Shown here: positions 34,811 to 38,758 of the stretch, piece after piece
How the letters are laid out: the number at the start of each line of letters is the position of its first letter
How positions within the stretch are numbered: the stretch's first letter is position 1
Assembly: GCA_937868205.1 (NCBI GenBank)
Contig: CALMMC010000064.1
Coordinates: forward strand, 1-38,758
Length of the DNA stretch: 38,758 nt
From: JAAZPG01 sp012797375
GTDB taxonomy: Bacteria > Acidobacteriota > Aminicenantia > Aminicenantales > UBA4085
Direction: 5' to 3'
Position numbers and translations under genes: made by a program
The notes under the pieces: generated by a model
Database searches by the model: none
What the model saw: only the letters and a program-made list of their open reading frames with translations
What the model was told of the DNA's origin: nothing

Positions 34811-34833
34811 CGAATCGTCTTAAAAAACGCCGA

Positions 34834-37020
<2,187 letters not shown>

Positions 37021-37087
37021 CGTCTTCTCCCTCAAATAATTAAAATCGGGCTCCGGTTTCGGCGAACCCTCCCCGGAGGTGGCGCTT

Positions 37088-37116
37088 AATATATAAAAAC
37101 CCGCCCGTCATGTCAA
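37088..37116 (-). promoter_or_regulatory. Promoter of hppA
   Basis: On the minus strand TTGACA (37111-37116) is followed by exactly 17 bp and TATATT (37088-37093), the same hexamers as the dnaK promoter. Transcription would start near 37081, giving a leader of about 60 nt. A short inverted repeat (CCTCC GG GGAGG) lies within the leader. Confidence 0.88.
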
Positions 37117-37157
37117 AATCCCCTCCGCCGCCGGACGGATCGCAAAAACCGGCGAAT

Positions 37158-37186
37158 TTGAACTCCCCGTCTCTTTCCGATATAAT
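37158..37186 (+). promoter_or_regulatory. Promoter of nusA-infB
   Basis: TTGAAC (37158-37163) is followed by exactly 17 bp and TATAAT (37181-37186). Transcription would start near 37193, 34 nt before the TTG start of nusA. It diverges from the hppA promoter, with 41 bp between the two -35 boxes. Confidence 0.85.
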
Positions 37187-37226
37187 GTTTCATTCCGACC
37201 GGATCCCCCAAAATGAAGAGGATGTC

Positions 37227-38261
37227 TTGAAAATCAACGTCTGGAATACCATTCTGCAGCTCAGCAAGGAGCGCGTTGTGGAGCCGAAAGTCATCCTCGC
37301 GCCGATCGCGCAATCCCTTCGGGTCGCGGCCGGCCGGCTTTACACGCCGCATGAGGACGTTCAAATCACCTTCAAGCCCGAAAAAGGCGATCTGCGGGTC
37401 TATTGCCTGAAAACCGTCGTCGAGGAGCCGGCCGACGCCGGCCGGGAGATCAGCCTGCCCGAGGCCCAGCGGTTGAAAGCCGACGCGGCCGTGGGCGAGA
37501 CGATCGAAATCGACCTTCCGTCCGACACCCTCGGCCGGATCGCGGCCCAAGCGGCCAAGCAGGTCCTGGTCCAGAAAGTCCGCGACGCGGAATCGGAAAA
37601 AATATACGACGCCTACGCCGATCGGATCGGGGAAATCGTCACCGGGACTTACCGGCGGATCGAAAACGGCGCCCTGATCCTGGACGTCAATAACCTGGAC
37701 GTCGTCCTCCCCCCCTGGGAAATGATCCCCGGCGAGACCTACGACCGAGGCGCCCAGATCCGGGCGGTCATCGTCCAGGTGCGGCGGGGACAGAAAGGCC
37801 AGGAGACGCAGATCATCGTCTCCCGTTCCAGCAACGAGTTCCTCGGGCGCCTCCTTCAAACGGAAATCCCCGAAATCTCGTCCGGCATCATCGAGATCAA
37901 GGACATCGTCCGCCAGCCCGGCGAGCGGTCGAAAGTCGCCGTGATCAGCCGGGAGCGCGATGTCGACCCGATCGGCGCCTGCATCGGCCCCAAGGGAAGC
38001 CGGATCCTGGCGATCAGCAAGGAACTCGGCGGCGAAAAAATCGACATCGTCCTCTGGTCGCCCAATCCGGGAGCCTACGCCAAGTCCGCCCTGAACCCGG
38101 CCCGGATCGAGCGCGTCATCCCGGTCTCGACGGCCGATAAATCGCTGGAAGCGCTCGTCTCCCGGGACCAGCTTTCCCTGGCCATCGGGAAGAAAGGCAT
38201 CAACGTCAAGCTCGCCTCCAAGCTGACCGGTTGGAAGATCGCCATCAAGGAGCTGGGTTAA
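37227..38261 (+). CDS. nusA: Transcription termination/antitermination factor NusA
   Basis: Binds RNA polymerase and nascent RNA to control pausing, termination and antitermination. The protein from the chosen start is 344 residues. It has the N-terminal RNA-polymerase-binding domain (LRVYCLKTVVEE, EISLPEAQRL, GRIAAQAAKQVLVQKVRDAE), an S1 domain (about 100-165), and two KH domains (VDPIGACIGPKGSRI; DQLSLAIGKKGINVKLA). It ends at GWKIAIKELG without the acidic tail repeats seen in Escherichia coli. I choose the TTG at 37227, which follows a GAGG site and lies downstream of the promoter; the frame is open from 37110, but ATGs at 37110 and 37185 lie within or before the promoter. rimP does not precede it and ylxR does not follow it. 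Confidence 0.95.
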   Translation: MKINVWNTILQLSKERVVEPKVILAPIAQSLRVAAGRLYTPHEDVQITFKPEKGDLRVYCLKTVVEEPADAGREISLPEAQRLKADAAVGETIEIDLPSDTLGRIAAQAAKQVLVQKVRDAESEKIYDAYADRIGEIVTGTYRRIENGALILDVNNLDVVLPPWEMIPGETYDRGAQIRAVIVQVRRGQKGQETQIIVSRSSNEFLGRLLQTEIPEISSGIIEIKDIVRQPGERSKVAVISRERDVDPIGACIGPKGSRILAISKELGGEKIDIVLWSPNPGAYAKSALNPARIERVIPVSTADKSLEALVSRDQLSLAIGKKGINVKLASKLTGWKIAIKELG

Positions 38262-38281
38262 TTTTTTCAAAGGAATCCCCC

Positions 38282-38758
38282 GTGAGCGAAAAGAAAACAA
38301 CGAAACCGAAAACCAAGGCCGCCGCGACGCCTCCCGCCTCCCCCCCTCCTCCCGCGGTCAAGCCGGCGGCGCCCGCTCCTCCTCCGGCCGCTTCCAAGCC
38401 CCCGGCGGCCGGAACGGCCCCGAAGAAACTCGCCGCCGCGGCCAAGCCGGCCGCCCCCGCGACTCCGGCGAAGGCTCCCGTTTCCGCTCCATCTCCCGCC
38501 CCCAAGCCGGCCGCCCCCGCGACTCCGGCGAAGGCTCCCGTTTCCGCTCCATCTCCCGGGCCCAAGGCGGCCGCCCCCGCGCCTCCGGCGAAGTCCCCCG
38601 GTTCCCCCCCCTCTCCCCCCCCCAAGCCCGCCCCCCCCCCGCCCCGGCCCCAAGCCCTCCTACGGGCGGGCGCCACGATGCAGCCCCTGGCCGACCGGTC
38701 TACACTCCTGCCCCGGGAACTGGCCGCCAAACTCCCCGTCAAGGGGGAGAACCTAGCG
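38282..38758 (+). CDS. infB: Translation initiation factor IF-2, N-terminal part (runs off window)
   Basis: The 159 visible residues begin at a GTG (38282) preceded by AAAGGAA, 20 bp after the nusA stop. The start MSEKKTTKPKTKAAA is basic, followed by about 110 residues of low-complexity Lys/Pro/Ala repeats, typical of the variable linker of IF-2. The last part (GATMQPLADRSTLLPRELAAKL) resembles the IF-2 N-terminal helical domain. The nusA-infB order is the usual one. The assignment rests on this context and that short segment because the GTPase domain is outside the window. The extreme C-richness near 38600-38650 may include sequencing errors. Confidence 0.85.
   Translation, partial: MSEKKTTKPKTKAAATPPASPPPPAVKPAAPAPPPAASKPPAAGTAPKKLAAAAKPAAPATPAKAPVSAPSPAPKPAAPATPAKAPVSAPSPGPKAAAPAPPAKSPGSPPSPPPKPAPPPPRPQALLRAGATMQPLADRSTLLPRELAAKLPVKGENLA
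38441..38620 (+). repeat. 60-bp tandem repeat inside the infB linker
   Basis: Three tandem 60-bp units (38441-38500, 38501-38560, 38561-38620) encode 20-residue repeats of the type KPAAPATPAKAPVSAPSPAP. The first two are nearly identical at the DNA level; the third has diverged to Pro/Ser-richer codons. The period is a multiple of three, so copy-number changes keep the frame. It lies in the non-conserved linker of IF-2. Confidence 0.9.

Noticed and set aside
38259..38275. T-run directly after the nusA stop as a terminator
   Set aside because: Six T are present but no stable hairpin precedes them, and infB follows 20 bp later in the usual operon order.
38245..38742. Gly/Ala-repeat protein on the minus strand at the right edge
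   Set aside because: It is the reverse of the Pro/Ala/Lys-rich IF-2 linker; the nusA-infB order and the IF-2-like segment support the plus strand.

Overview
The window is a dense, high-GC bacterial chromosome segment with almost no non-coding space: no gap between genes reaches 300 bases. The cell appears to be diderm, because the window encodes a BamD-like lipoprotein, a TonB-dependent receptor, a further predicted outer-membrane barrel and L,D-transpeptidases. It has an anaerobic or low-potential energy flavour: a membrane pyrophosphatase, an HdrD/FadF-like membrane Fe-S reductase, a C_GCAxxG_C_C protein and secreted peptidases beside an amino-acid lyase. Gene content and style (long TonB receptor with a carboxypeptidase-regulatory domain, C69 dipeptidase, C10 protease, threonine aldolase) suggest a Candidatus Aminicenantes- or Acidobacteriota-like organism. 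That placement is inference from gene content only. I saw no tRNA, rRNA, CRISPR array, insertion sequence, phage gene or recognisable defence locus.

Layout. 1-2596 (minus): dnaK-dnaJ chaperone operon with a near-consensus promoter and an internal terminator between the genes; dnaJ runs off the left edge. 2734-5890 (minus): a four-gene envelope operon with a coiled-coil lipoprotein, two unrelated-looking L,D-transpeptidases and an unknown exported protein. 5905-7369 (minus): monocistronic malic enzyme with its own promoter and terminator. 7407-16317 (minus): one long operon, lpd-nuoABCDEFGHI, read from a promoter before lpd and closed by a hairpin after nuoI; nuoJKLMN are not here. 16401-21209 (plus): TonB-dependent receptor followed at 9 bp by a membrane Fe-S reductase of the ETF:quinone oxidoreductase type. 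21284-25860 (minus): threonine aldolase, secreted C10 (streptopain-like) protease and secreted C69 dipeptidase. 25914-34764 (plus): PASTA protein, rpe, sugar-nucleotide epimerase, BamD-like lipoprotein, a predicted barrel, a subtilisin-like protease, recN, a C_GCAxxG_C_C protein and miaB. 34777-37116 (minus): membrane pyrophosphatase with strong promoter and terminator. 37158-38758 (plus): nusA and the start of infB, which runs off the right edge.

How the parts fit. The secreted proteases and dipeptidase, the TonB receptor and threonine aldolase suit a peptide or amino-acid scavenger. Malic enzyme, Lpd, the complex I module and the FadF-like reductase handle reducing equivalents, and the pyrophosphatase recovers energy from pyrophosphate as an ion gradient. 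The most interesting loci are the transpeptidase/lipoprotein operon (a possible Braun-lipoprotein-like wall tether), the J-N-less complex I operon headed by lpd, and the receptor/reductase pair. None is shown here to be a wholly new system; each is a testable hypothesis.
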